Positions 45,679 through 55,252 are shown, numbered from the stretch's first letter. The stretch: DNA of 64,000 nucleotides from Cupriavidus necator (GCA_022041995.1 CP074381.1:496001-560000); one strand, 5' to 3'. Notes: generated by a model from the sequence alone, not told the origin. Made by a program: numbers and translations.

Positions 45679-47166
45679 ATGCAAACCACCCGAACCGCCT
45701 CTTCCTTCGGCACTGCCGACGCGCGCCCGCTTGACCTCGTCATCTTCGGCGGCGCCGGCGACCTGTCGGCGCGCAAGCTGCTGCCATCGCTCTATATGTG
45801 CCACCGCGACGGCAACCTCCCCGACGGCACCCGCATCATCGGCGTGGGCCGGCACCGCTGGGACCGCGAGGCCTTTGTCAATTTTGCCGATGAAAGCGCA
45901 CAACCGTTTATCGATGCGCGCTATCTCGAGCCGGCCAAATGGCAGAGCTTCCTGCAGCGGCTGGACTTCGTGCATCTGGACGCCGCGCAGCCCGGCGACT
46001 ATCCGGCGCTGGCGGCGCAATTGCGCACCGCGGCGCAGCGCGTCTACTACATGGCGATGCCGCCTGGCTTGTTCGCAGCCACCTGCGACAATCTTGCCAG
46101 CCATGGCCTGATTGCCGACGACACCCGGCTGGTGCTGGAAAAACCGCTGGGCGTGGATCTGGCCTCGGCCATCGGCATCGGCGAGGTGGTCAGCCGCTAC
46201 TTCAGCGAGGACCGCACCTACCGGATCGACCATTACCTGGGCAAGGAAACGGTGCAGAACCTGATGGCGCTGCGCTTCGGCAATTCGATCTTCGAGCCGC
46301 TGTGGCGCACGCCGTTCGTGCGCAGCGTGCAGATCACCGTGGCCGAGACCGTGGGCGTGGGCACGCGCGGCGGCTTCTACGACGAGGCCGGCGCCATGCG
46401 CGACATGGTGCAGAACCACCTGCTGCAGCTGGTCAGCATCCTGGCGATGGAGCCGCCCGCATCGATGAACTCAGACGCGGTACGCGATGAAAAGCTCAAG
46501 GTGCTGCGCTCGCTGCGGCCGATGTCGCCCGAGGACGTGCGCCGCAACACCGTGCGCGGCCAGTACACCGCCGGCGCCATCGCCGGCGAACTGGTGCGCG
46601 GCTACCTGCAGGAAGATGGCATTCCGCCCGAAAGCCGCACCGAAACCTTCGTGGCGATGCGCGCCGAGCTGGGCACGTGGCGCTGGAACAAGGTGCCGTT
46701 CTACCTGCGCACCGGCAAGCGCATGCAGGAGCGGGTGACCGAGGTAGTGATCAACTTCGCCGAGGTGCCGCATTCGATCTTCGACGCCGGCAGCACGCTG
46801 CAGCCCAATCGCATGGTGATCCGGCTGCAGCCGGAAGAGTCGGTGCGCCTCACGCTGATGGTCAAGCAGCCGGGCGAGGGCATGAAGCTCAAGCCGCTGA
46901 GCCTGGCGCTGAACCTCGACTCGGCCTTCACGACGCGCCGCGCCGAAGCCTACGAGCGCTTGCTGCTCGACGTGATCCGCGGACGGCTGGCGCTGTTCGT
47001 GCGGCGCGACGAACTGCAGGCCGCATGGACCTGGGTAGACCCGATCCTGGAAGCCTGGCGCCACCAGGACGAGGGGCCGCGGCCCTACACGGCCGGCACC
47101 TGGGGCCCGGCGGCATCGTCCGCGTTCATGGCGCGCGAAGGCGTGCAGTGGTCGGAGGAGGCGTGA
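45679..47166 (+). CDS. zwf: Glucose-6-phosphate 1-dehydrogenase
   Basis: A 495-residue enzyme oxidising glucose-6-phosphate to 6-phosphogluconolactone. The NADP fold is DLVIFGGAGDLSARKLLPSL near residue 18 (seen as FGGAGDLSARKL), the active site RIDHYLGKETVQN has the conserved His and Lys, and EKPLGVDL follows the family. ATG at 45679 is used because AGCAAGGAGTTCGTC precedes it. It lies 69 bp after nagB, so hexose from GlcNAc could be led via fructose-6-P and glucose-6-P to the Entner-Doudoroff pathway, the main sugar route in Cupriavidus. Confidence 0.95.
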   Translation: MQTTRTASSFGTADARPLDLVIFGGAGDLSARKLLPSLYMCHRDGNLPDGTRIIGVGRHRWDREAFVNFADESAQPFIDARYLEPAKWQSFLQRLDFVHLDAAQPGDYPALAAQLRTAAQRVYYMAMPPGLFAATCDNLASHGLIADDTRLVLEKPLGVDLASAIGIGEVVSRYFSEDRTYRIDHYLGKETVQNLMALRFGNSIFEPLWRTPFVRSVQITVAETVGVGTRGGFYDEAGAMRDMVQNHLLQLVSILAMEPPASMNSDAVRDEKLKVLRSLRPMSPEDVRRNTVRGQYTAGAIAGELVRGYLQEDGIPPESRTETFVAMRAELGTWRWNKVPFYLRTGKRMQERVTEVVINFAEVPHSIFDAGSTLQPNRMVIRLQPEESVRLTLMVKQPGEGMKLKPLSLALNLDSAFTTRRAEAYERLLLDVIRGRLALFVRRDELQAAWTWVDPILEAWRHQDEGPRPYTAGTWGPAASSAFMAREGVQWSEEA

Positions 47167-47209
47167 CGCCGCTGGCCGAACGTCCCGCGCCCCGCCTGGC
47201 GCGCAACCT

Positions 47210-47270
47210 GCGGCCTACCTGCAGCAGCAGGACATGGAGTCGTGCGGCAAGCGCGTGGACGCTGGCATCG
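47210..47270 (+). pseudogene. Short glucose-6-phosphate isomerase (pgi)-like remnant
   Basis: In one frame this stretch reads AYLQQQDMESCGKRVDAG, close to the conserved YLQQ-xx-MESNGK-xVD segment of bacterial Pgi, with no Pgi sequence on either side. It sits in the 126 bp between zwf and comM. A separate frame, starting GTG at 47163 and overlapping the zwf stop, runs 39 codons to TAA at 47281. The picture suggests a deletion scar that removed one or more sugar genes after zwf. The match is short, so this remains tentative. Confidence 0.45.
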
Positions 47271-47292
47271 CTGTTCGGTTAAAGCCAGTCAT

Positions 47293-48837
47293 TCACCCGC
47301 CCGCCATCCGCAACGCCCGCCGATACTGGATTGCCTCGCCCACATGGGCCGAGGTCAAGACCTCGGCGCCTTCCAGGTCCGCAATGGTGCGGGCCACCTT
47401 CAGCACCCGGAAGTACGACCGCGCCGACCACGCCAGCCGTGCCATGGCGCCGCGCAGCAGTGCCTGCGCCTGCGGTTCCATCGCGCAGTGCAGCTCGATC
47501 TCCTGTCCGCTCAGTTCACTGTTGGGCTTGCCCTGCCGGGCCAGCTGGCGCTCGCGCGCGGCCAGCACGCGGGTGCGCACCACGGCGCTGGGTTCGCCGG
47601 GCGCGCCATCGAGCATTTCGCCCTGGTCCTGCGCGGGAACTTCGATCTGCAGGTCGATGCGATCAAGCATTGGCCCCGAGATGCGCGACTGGTAGCGCCG
47701 CACCTGGTCGGGCGTGCAGCGGCAGGGGCGGTCAGGATGCCCGAGGTAGCCGCACGGGCACGGGTTCATCGCGGCCACGAACTGGAAGCAGGCGGGGAAG
47801 TCGGCGTGCCCGGCGGCGCGGGCGATGGTGATGCGGCCGGATTCCAGCGGCTCGCGCAGGACCTCCAGCACCTTGCGGTCGAACTCCGGCAGTTCGTCCA
47901 GGAACAGCACGCCATGGTGCGCCAGCGAGATCTCGCCCGGGCGCGGGTTGCCGCCGCCGCCCACCATGGCCGGCCCGGACGCGGTGTGGTGCGGCGAGCG
48001 GCAGGGGCGCTGGCCCCACAGCTCGGTGCGAAAGCCGCCCGGTGTCAGGCTCATGACCGCGGCGGATTCCAGCGCTTCCTGCAGCGACATCGGCGGCAGC
48101 AGCCCGGGCAGGCGCTGCGCCAGCATCGACTTGCCGGTGCCGGGCGGACCCACCAGCAGCGCGGAGTGCTGGCCGGCGGCGGCCACCTCCATGGCCCGGC
48201 GCGCCTGGGCCTGGCCGCGTACCTCGCGCAGGTCGGGGCCGCGGTCTGTGGCGGCAGGCAGCAAGGCGGGGGCGGCGCGGTGCAGCCGCGCGTCGGGCAG
48301 GGAGCCGAGGTGGCCGCACGCCTGGCGCAGCGTGGCGGCGGCGTGCACCGCCAGGTCTTCGATCAGCGCGGCTTCGGCGCCATTGCCCTCGGCCACCAGG
48401 AAGGCGCGTGGCGCCTCGCCGGCGGCCGCGCGCGCGGCGTTGTCGCGCGCCAGGCCCATCGCCATGGCCAGCGCGCCGCGCACGGGGCGCAGTTCGCCGG
48501 ACAGGGACAGCTCGGCGGCGAACTCATGCGCATCCAGCGCCTCGGACGGGATCTGGCCGCTGGCGGCCAGGATGCCCAGCGCAATGGCCAGGTCGAAGCG
48601 GCCGGATTCCTTGGGCAGGTCGGCGGGGGCCAGGTTGACGGTGATGCGGCGGTTGGGAAACTCGTAGCCGCTGTTGAGGATGGCGGCGCGCACGCGCTCG
48701 CGGCTCTCGCGCACGCCGGTGTCGGCCAGGCCGACGATGGTGAATACCGGCAGGCCGTTGGCAAGGTGGGTCTCGACCCGCACCGGCGGGGCGGCGATGC
48801 CGGTCAGTGCCCGGCTGCGAAGGACGGCAAGGCTCAT
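47293..48837 (-). CDS. comM: ComM/YifB AAA+ helicase-like protein
   Basis: A 514-residue protein with the ComM layout: an N-terminal Lon-protease-like fold (VETHLANGLPVFTIVGLAD, VRESRERVRAAILNSGYEFP read in parts), an Mg-chelatase AAA+ domain with Walker A GPPGTGKS (230-237) and GVLFLDELPEF, and a C-terminal Mg-chelatase domain with NPCPCGYLGHP and C-rich CTPDQVRRYQSRISGP. ComM is a hexameric branch-migration helicase that widens recombination during natural transformation. It is complete. It follows ubiK on the same strand with a terminator between. Confidence 0.95.
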   Translation of the reverse strand: MSLAVLRSRALTGIAAPPVRVETHLANGLPVFTIVGLADTGVRESRERVRAAILNSGYEFPNRRITVNLAPADLPKESGRFDLAIALGILAASGQIPSEALDAHEFAAELSLSGELRPVRGALAMAMGLARDNAARAAAGEAPRAFLVAEGNGAEAALIEDLAVHAAATLRQACGHLGSLPDARLHRAAPALLPAATDRGPDLREVRGQAQARRAMEVAAAGQHSALLVGPPGTGKSMLAQRLPGLLPPMSLQEALESAAVMSLTPGGFRTELWGQRPCRSPHHTASGPAMVGGGGNPRPGEISLAHHGVLFLDELPEFDRKVLEVLREPLESGRITIARAAGHADFPACFQFVAAMNPCPCGYLGHPDRPCRCTPDQVRRYQSRISGPMLDRIDLQIEVPAQDQGEMLDGAPGEPSAVVRTRVLAARERQLARQGKPNSELSGQEIELHCAMEPQAQALLRGAMARLAWSARSYFRVLKVARTIADLEGAEVLTSAHVGEAIQYRRALRMAGG

Positions 48838-48853
48838 GTCATCGATCTGTTAA

Positions 48854-48882
48854 CGAAAAAGGCCGCCAGGATTGGCGGCCTT
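48854..48882 (-). terminator. Intrinsic terminator after ubiK
   Basis: On the reverse strand AAGGCCGCC, loop AATCCT, GGCGGCCTT, then TTTCG (complement of the A-run from 48855). It separates ubiK from comM. Confidence 0.8.
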
Positions 48883-48918
48883 CAGACAGGCTGGCGGGAT
48901 CGGGCAGGACCGGCGTGC

Positions 48919-49197
48919 TCACGCGCCCCCGGTCGAGTCCACCGAGCCGGCGCCGGGCGGGATGCCGGCGCGGCGCTCAAGCTCCGCCACGCGGCCCTCC
49001 AGTTCCTCCAGGCGGGCGCGGGTGCGGGCCAGTACCTGCGACTGGACGTCGAATTCCTCGCGCGTGACCAGGTCGAGCCTGGCAAAGCCCTGGGTCATCA
49101 TGCTGCGCACGTTTTTTTCGATGTCCCTTGCCGGCGAGTTGCGCAGCGCCTCGCTGACCTTGTTCTGCAGGTCGTTGAAGAGATCGGTCGGTTTCAT
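48919..49197 (-). CDS. ubiK: Ubiquinone biosynthesis accessory factor UbiK (BMFP family)
   Basis: A 92-residue protein. The N-terminal amphipathic helix (KPTDLFNDLQNKVSEALRNSP) and the C-terminal coiled coil (VLARTRARLEELEGRVAELERR, with heptads) are the BMFP/YqiC architecture. UbiK binds UbiJ and lipids and is needed for efficient aerobic ubiquinone synthesis; older work called it a membrane-fusion factor. ATG at 49197 follows AAAGGAGAAACC. An NtrC-type palindrome lies only 15 bp upstream of the start, within its leader or promoter. Confidence 0.9.
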   Translation of the reverse strand: MKPTDLFNDLQNKVSEALRNSPARDIEKNVRSMMTQGFARLDLVTREEFDVQSQVLARTRARLEELEGRVAELERRAGIPPGAGSVDSTGGA

Positions 49198-49211
49198 GGT
49201 TTCTCCTTTGC

Positions 49212-49226
49212 GCACCTAACTGGTGC
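49212..49226. promoter_or_regulatory. NtrC-type palindrome between ubiK and torF
   Basis: GCACC-TAACT-GGTGC is a perfect match to the NtrC binding pattern (GCAC-N7-GTGC). It lies about 264 bp upstream of the sigma-54 promoter of the torF-glnK-amtB unit, distant but workable for an enhancer, and directly next to the ubiK ribosome-binding site. The remaining 381 bp gap shows no other gene. Confidence 0.7.
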
Positions 49227-49489
49227 CAATCCGGGTGGGCATTTGGCGTATAGCGCGCTTTCGCACAGGTTTTGGGCGCCCCGATTGCGGGCACACCACC
49301 TGGTTGTCGCTGTACATGGCCCACCGTCACGACTCAATTATCGCCCGTGAAGCACGCGGGCGAAAGCGCCTGCGTGCCGTCGGTCACACCTTTTAACCTG
49401 ATCTGGCTATGCCACCCGGCAGATTCAAGGGCGGCCTGGATCACGGACAAGGGCGCGGCTGCCCAGCGCGTCGTTGTTTTTCCAAGGGC

Positions 49490-49505
49490 TGGCATGGCAG
49501 TTGCA
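49490..49505 (+). promoter_or_regulatory. Sigma-54 promoter of torF-glnK-amtB
   Basis: TGGCATG-GCAG-TTGCA matches the -24/-12 consensus with one difference in the -24 block. It lies 74 bp before the torF start. Nitrogen limitation, through NtrBC and RpoN, is the expected signal. Confidence 0.8.
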
Positions 49506-49578
49506 GTAGTGGTCCCGACTGCCTCACCGAAATCCAAACAAACCAAATCCGAGCCATGAGGAAAAAGGAGAAAAATCT

Positions 49579-50767
<1,189 letters not shown>

Positions 50768-50799
50768 CCCGAGACAGCATAAGACAAGAGGTTAATCAC

Positions 50800-52359
50800 A
50801 TGAAAACCTGGTTCAAGCGATTCCTGACGGCCGGCGCGATGGCGCTGGCCATCGGCACGGCGGGCGTGGGCATCTCCACGCCGGCCGCCGCACAGGACAA
50901 GCCGGCCGCCGAGGCATCTGCCCCGGCTGCCTCCGCTGCCCCCGCTGCAGCCGCTGCCGAAGCCTCGGCGCCGGCTGCTGCCGCTGCGCCTGCCGCGGCC
51001 GCACCGGCCGCCGCCCCCGCGGAAGCCGCCGCCGCGCCGGCCGCACCGGCGCCCAACAAGGGCGACACCGCCTGGCTGCTGGTTTCGACCGCCTTCGTGA
51101 TCCTGATGACGCTGCCCGGCCTGGCGCTGTTCTACGGCGGCCTGGTGCGCTCCAAGAACATGCTGTCGGTGCTGATGCAGTGCCTGGTGATCTTCTCGCT
51201 GGTGGCGCTGCTGTGGGCGATCTACGGCTACAGCTTTGCCTTCACCGAGGGTAACGCCTTCTTCGGCGGCACCGACCGGCTCTTCATGAAGGGGCTGACG
51301 GTCGAGGCCGTGGCTGCCACCTTCAGCAAGGGCGTGGTGGTGCCGGAACTGGGCTACTTCGCCTTCCAGTGCGCCTTCGCCTGCATCACCTGCGGCCTGA
51401 TCATCGGCGCTTTCGCCGAACGCGCCAAGTTCTCGGCCGTGCTGGTGTTCGTGGTGTTGTGGTTCACGTTCTCCTACATCCCGATGGCCCACATGGTCTG
51501 GTTCTGGCCGGGTCCGGACGCCTACCCCGATGCCGCTGCCGGCGCCGCCGCGACCGCCAAGTCGGGCTGGCTGTTCCAGAAGGGCGCGCTCGACTTCGCC
51601 GGCGGCACCGTGGTGCACATCAACGCGGCCGTGGCTGGCCTGGTGGGTGCGTATATGTTCGGCAAGCGCATCGGCTTTGGCCGCGAGGCGATCCGTCCGC
51701 ACAGCCTGACCTTCACCATGGTCGGCGCTTCGCTGCTGTGGTTCGGCTGGTTCGGCTTCAACGCCGGCTCGGCGCTGGAAGCCAACGGCTCGGCCGCACT
51801 GGCCTTCGTCAACACGCTGCTGGCCACCTGCGCCGCCGTGCTGGCGTGGACCTTCGGCGAGTGGATCGGCAAGGGCAAGCCGTCGATGCTGGGCGGTGCC
51901 TCGGGCGCGGTCGCGGGCCTGGTGGCGATCACCCCGGCTGCCGGCTTCGTCGGCCCGATGGGCTCGATCGCGATCGGCCTGCTGGCCGGCCTGCTGTGCC
52001 TGTGGGGCGTGACCGGCCTGAAGCGCATGCTGGGCATGGACGACTCGCTGGATGTGTTCGGCGTGCACGGCGTGGGCGGCATCCTGGGTGCGCTGATGAC
52101 CGGCGTGTTCGCTTCACCCAGCCTGGGTGGCACGGGCATCTACGACTACGTGGCCAACAAGGTGGCGGACGACTACTCGATCGCCGGCCAGCTGTGGATC
52201 CAGTTCGAAGGCGTGCTGACCACCGTGGTGTGGTCCGGCGTGGTCGCCTTCGTGGCCTACAAGCTGGTGGACATGCTGATCGGCCTGCGGGTGCCGGAAG
52301 ACGAAGAACGCGAGGGCCTGGATATCACCTCGCACGGCGAGACCGCGTATGAAGTCTGA
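50800..52359 (+). CDS. amtB: Ammonium transporter AmtB with long Ala/Pro-rich N-terminal linker
   Basis: A 519-residue protein. After a signal peptide (cleaved near PAAAQ, residue 32) comes an unusual Ala/Pro/Glu-rich stretch of about 50 residues, then the 11-helix transporter starting GDTAWLLVSTAFVILMTLPGLALFYGG in blocks. Pore and gate features are visible: VVHINAAVAGLVGAY and the twin-His second residue in VFGVHGVGGILGAL, with FACITCGLIIGAFAER between. It conducts ammonium and is regulated by GlnK. The linker would lie in the periplasm. A terminator follows 54 bp later. Confidence 0.95.
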   Translation: MKTWFKRFLTAGAMALAIGTAGVGISTPAAAQDKPAAEASAPAASAAPAAAAAEASAPAAAAAPAAAAPAAAPAEAAAAPAAPAPNKGDTAWLLVSTAFVILMTLPGLALFYGGLVRSKNMLSVLMQCLVIFSLVALLWAIYGYSFAFTEGNAFFGGTDRLFMKGLTVEAVAATFSKGVVVPELGYFAFQCAFACITCGLIIGAFAERAKFSAVLVFVVLWFTFSYIPMAHMVWFWPGPDAYPDAAAGAAATAKSGWLFQKGALDFAGGTVVHINAAVAGLVGAYMFGKRIGFGREAIRPHSLTFTMVGASLLWFGWFGFNAGSALEANGSAALAFVNTLLATCAAVLAWTFGEWIGKGKPSMLGGASGAVAGLVAITPAAGFVGPMGSIAIGLLAGLLCLWGVTGLKRMLGMDDSLDVFGVHGVGGILGALMTGVFASPSLGGTGIYDYVANKVADDYSIAGQLWIQFEGVLTTVVWSGVVAFVAYKLVDMLIGLRVPEDEEREGLDITSHGETAYEV

Positions 52360-52412
52360 TCGCAAAAGTGTTGTGCTGGAGAGCTGATTGGGAATCTTCT
52401 CTCAGGAGTTTT

Positions 52413-52438
52413 GCCCGGCCGCGTGCCGGGCTTTTTCT
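52413..52438 (+). terminator. Intrinsic terminator of torF-glnK-amtB
   Basis: GCCCGGC (52413-52419), loop CGCGT, GCCGGGC (52425-52431), then TTTTTCTT. Confidence 0.92.
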
Positions 52439-52580
52439 TGTGCCGGCATTGCACGCAAGTGCAGACATTTGATGCCCTTCGGGCGATGCCAAGAGGGCCG
52501 GCGAGGCTCCCGGCAGGGTTTCCGGGGGGCCTTGCGAAAACCCGCAAACTCAGTGCCAGAGCGGGCTAGCGGGCGATCAC

Positions 52581-52602
52581 CCCGCGCCTCGCGCGGGTTT
52601 TT
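52581..52602 (+). terminator. Second, orphan intrinsic terminator after amtB
   Basis: CCCGCGC (52581-52587), loop CTC, GCGCGGG (52591-52597), then TTTTT. No coding gene lies between it and the amtB terminator about 140 bp upstream, so it must end either read-through RNA or an unannotated short transcript. Confidence 0.85.
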
Positions 52603-52638
52603 CGCAAAGTGCTTAACTCCGATCTTAAAAAGCTTCAA

Positions 52639-52667
52639 TTGTCTTTAATGTGCTGAGAACATACATT
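52639..52667 (+). promoter_or_regulatory. Sigma-70 promoter candidate for a small RNA
   Basis: TTGTCT (52639-52644), 17 bp, TACATT (52662-52667): four of six consensus matches in each hexamer at ideal spacing, in a locally AT-rich stretch of an otherwise GC-rich genome. Confidence 0.5.
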
Positions 52668-52673
52668 GCCAGT

Positions 52674-52753
52674 GAGGCAGTTTCCTCCACCTGCAGAACG
52701 CTCCCCGTATCTGTCAGGCCATTTAAGAGCGCGGCATCGCCGCGCTTTTTTTT
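52674..52753 (+). ncRNA. Candidate small RNA between amtB and gshA
   Basis: From the start predicted by the promoter at 52639-52667 to a very strong terminator (GCGCGGC 52729-52735, loop ATC, GCCGCGC 52739-52745, eight T residues) the transcript is about 80 nt. Around the predicted 5' end GTGAGG can pair with CCTCCAC, leaving a CAGTTT loop; a CCTCC element here is complementary to Shine-Dalgarno sequences. A short pyrimidine-rich single-stranded stretch then precedes the terminator stem. No convincing open frame is present. This is the layout of a trans-acting regulator, but there is no family match to lean on. Confidence 0.5.
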
Positions 52754-52912
52754 GCCTGTGCGGCCGGCTCTTTATTTTCGCGCCGCCCATCCCCATATCG
52801 TTATCCCTCAGGCCCGGCCGTGCATATCCTTATAAGGGGGGGTGCCAGCGCCTGGTTGGCCGTTCCTCTACAATCGGGGCGAACGATTAAGACGACGATT
52901 TATAGGATGGAT

Positions 52913-54207
52913 ATGGTCCCGCATCTCATCACCGCGCTGAACGGTCCGCTGCTCGAACTGGAAAAGAAGATCCTGGACGCCACGCCGTCCATCGAGCGCT
53001 GGTTCAGGCTGGAATGGCAGGAGCATACCCCCCGTTCTACTGTTCGGTGGACCTGCGCAATGCCGGCTTCAAGCTGGCGCCGGTCGATACCAACCTGTTC
53101 CCGGGCGGGTTTAACAACCTGGCCCCGGAAATGCTGCCGCTGGCAGTGCAGGCGGCGATGGCGGCGATCGAGAAGATCTGCCCGGACGCCAAGAACCTGC
53201 TGCTGATCCCTGAGCGGCATACCCGCAACATGTTCTACCTGCAGAACGTGGCGCGGCTGTCGCTGATCATGCGCCAGGCGGGCCTGAACGTGCGCCTGGG
53301 CTCGCTCTCGGAGGAAATCACCGAACCGACCCCGATCGAGCTGCCCGACGGCCAGACCCTGGTGGTCGAGCCGCTGGCGCGCCTGGGCACCAAGGGCCGC
53401 CGGCTGGGCCTGAAGGACTTCGACCCCTGTTCGATCCTGCTGAACAACGACCTCTCGGCCGGCATCCCGCCGATCCTGGAAAACATCAACGAGCAGTACC
53501 TGCTGCCGCCGCTGCACGCTGGCTGGTCCACCCGCCGCAAGAGCAGCCACTTTGCCGCCTATGACGAGGTGGCCAAGAAGTTCGCCAAGCTGATCGACAT
53601 CGACCAGTGGATGGTCAACCCGTACTTCGCCCGCTGCTCCGGCGTGAATTTCCACGAACGCGTGGGCGAGGAAGAACTGGCCGACGCGGTCGAGGGCGTG
53701 CTCAAGAAGGTGGCCAAGAAATACCGCGAATACGGCATCAAGGAGACCCCTTACGTGGTGGTCAAGGCCGATGCCGGCACCTACGGCATGGGCATCATGA
53801 CCGTGCGCGATCCGTCCGAGGTCAAGGGCCTGAACCGGAAGGAGCGCAACAAGATGAGCGTCGTCAAGGAAGGCCTGGAGGTCAGTGACGTCATCATCCA
53901 GGAAGGCGTGCACACCTTCGAGAAGGTCAATGAAGCGGTGGCCGAGCCGGTGGTGTACATGATCGACCGCTACGTGGTTGGCGGCTTCTACCGTGTGCAC
54001 ACTGGACGCGGCAACGACGAGAACCTGAACGCGCCGGGCATGCATTTCGTGCCGCTGGCGTTTGCGCCCAACGGCATCCCGGACAGCCACGCCAAGCCTG
54101 GCGCCGCCGTGCCGAACCGCTTCTACATGTATGGCGTGGTGGCCCGGCTGGCGCTGCTGGCGGCGTCGCTGGAACTCGAGAAGACCGACCCGAACCCGAT
54201 TATCTGA
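52913..54207 (+). CDS. gshA: Glutamate-cysteine ligase (proteobacterial GshA, TIGR02049-type), one frameshift
   Basis: It makes gamma-glutamylcysteine, the first step to glutathione. The start reads MVPHLITALNGPLLELEKKI after GGATG; an ATG at 52907 is an alternative. The frame breaks in a six-C run at 53028-53033. Seven C residues give WQEHTPPFYCSVDLRNAGFKL and a 431-residue protein with NLFPGGFNNL, VVVKADAGTYGMGIM and YRVHTGRGNDENLN, all typical of this family, which differs from E. coli GshA. gshB starts 10 bp later. The broken frame is probably an artefact, since gshB is intact and glutathione is central in these bacteria. Confidence 0.92.
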
Positions 54208-54216
54208 GCCGCCACC

Positions 54217-55185
54217 ATGCGCATCCTCTTCATCACCGATCCGCTGGAGACCTTCAAGACGTACAAGGACTCCACCTACGCCATGATGACCGAGGCCGCC
54301 GCGCGCGGCCACGAGCTGTACTGGTGCCTGCAGCCGCAGTTGTCGCTGTCGGGCCGCACGGTCGAGACCGTGGCCACGCGGCTGCACCTGACTGGCGAGA
54401 CCAGTGACGCCGATCACAGTGCCTGGTACCGCGAGGGCAATCGCGCACTGGAGCCGCTGTCGGCCTTCGACGCGGTGCTGATGCGCAAGGACCCGCCGTT
54501 CGACATGGAGTACGTCACCAGCACCTGGCTGCTGGAGCTGGCCGAGTCGCAGGGCGCGCGCGTGTTCAACAAGCCGCGCGCGATCCGCGACCATTCCGAG
54601 AAGCTGGCCATTGCCCAGTACCCGGAATACATCACGCCGACGCTGGTCACGCGCGACCTGGCGCGCATTCGCGACTTCCACGCCGAGCACCGCGACATCA
54701 TCGTCAAGCCGCTCGACGGCATGGGCGGCATGGGCGTGTTCCGCGTCGGCGCGGACGGCATGAACCTGGCCGCGATCGTCGAGACGCTGGGCCAAGACGG
54801 CGCCCGCACGCTGATGGTTCAGCGCTATATCCCGGCGATCAAGGACGGCGATAAGCGCATCCTGCTGATCGGCGGCGTGCCGGTACCGTATTCGCTGGCG
54901 CGCGTGCCAATGGCCGGCGAAGTGCGCGGCAACCTGGCTGCCGGCGGCACCGGCCGCGCGCAGGAACTGAGCCCGCGCGACCGCGATATCGCCGAGGCAC
55001 TGGCGCCGGGGCTGTGGGAGCAGGGGCTGCTGCTGGTGGGCCTGGACGTCATCGGCGACTACCTGACAGAAGTCAATGTGACGAGTCCGACCTGTTTCCA
55101 GGAGATCACCCAGCAAACCGGTTTCCATGTCGCGGCGATGTTCATCGACGCGCTGGAGCACGCCGTGGACGCTGCTGGCCGCTGA
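54217..55185 (+). CDS. gshB: Glutathione synthetase
   Basis: A 322-residue ATP-grasp enzyme joining gamma-glutamylcysteine and glycine. The N-terminal MRILFITDPLETFKTYKDST, RKDPPFDMEYVT, the ATP-grasp IIVKPLDGMGGMGVFRV and the metal-binding end VNVTSPTCFQEI are GshB marks. It is 10 bp after gshA, so the two pathway genes form an operon. No abnormality. Confidence 0.96.
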   Translation: MRILFITDPLETFKTYKDSTYAMMTEAAARGHELYWCLQPQLSLSGRTVETVATRLHLTGETSDADHSAWYREGNRALEPLSAFDAVLMRKDPPFDMEYVTSTWLLELAESQGARVFNKPRAIRDHSEKLAIAQYPEYITPTLVTRDLARIRDFHAEHRDIIVKPLDGMGGMGVFRVGADGMNLAAIVETLGQDGARTLMVQRYIPAIKDGDKRILLIGGVPVPYSLARVPMAGEVRGNLAAGGTGRAQELSPRDRDIAEALAPGLWEQGLLLVGLDVIGDYLTEVNVTSPTCFQEITQQTGFHVAAMFIDALEHAVDAAGR

Positions 55186-55217
55186 GCCTGGCTGGCAGCG
55201 GGCGCGCGGGGGCCGCC

Positions 55218-55226
55218 TGCTACAAT
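55218..55226 (+). promoter_or_regulatory. Extended -10 promoter candidate before the EIIA gene
   Basis: TGC-TACAAT is an extended -10 (TG 55218-55219, TACAAT 55221-55226), 27 bp before the start codon. The sequence CTACAATCGGGGC here is repeated exactly before gshA (52868-52880). Confidence 0.45.
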
Positions 55227-55252
55227 CGGGGCAATCCAACGGATTCACCATC

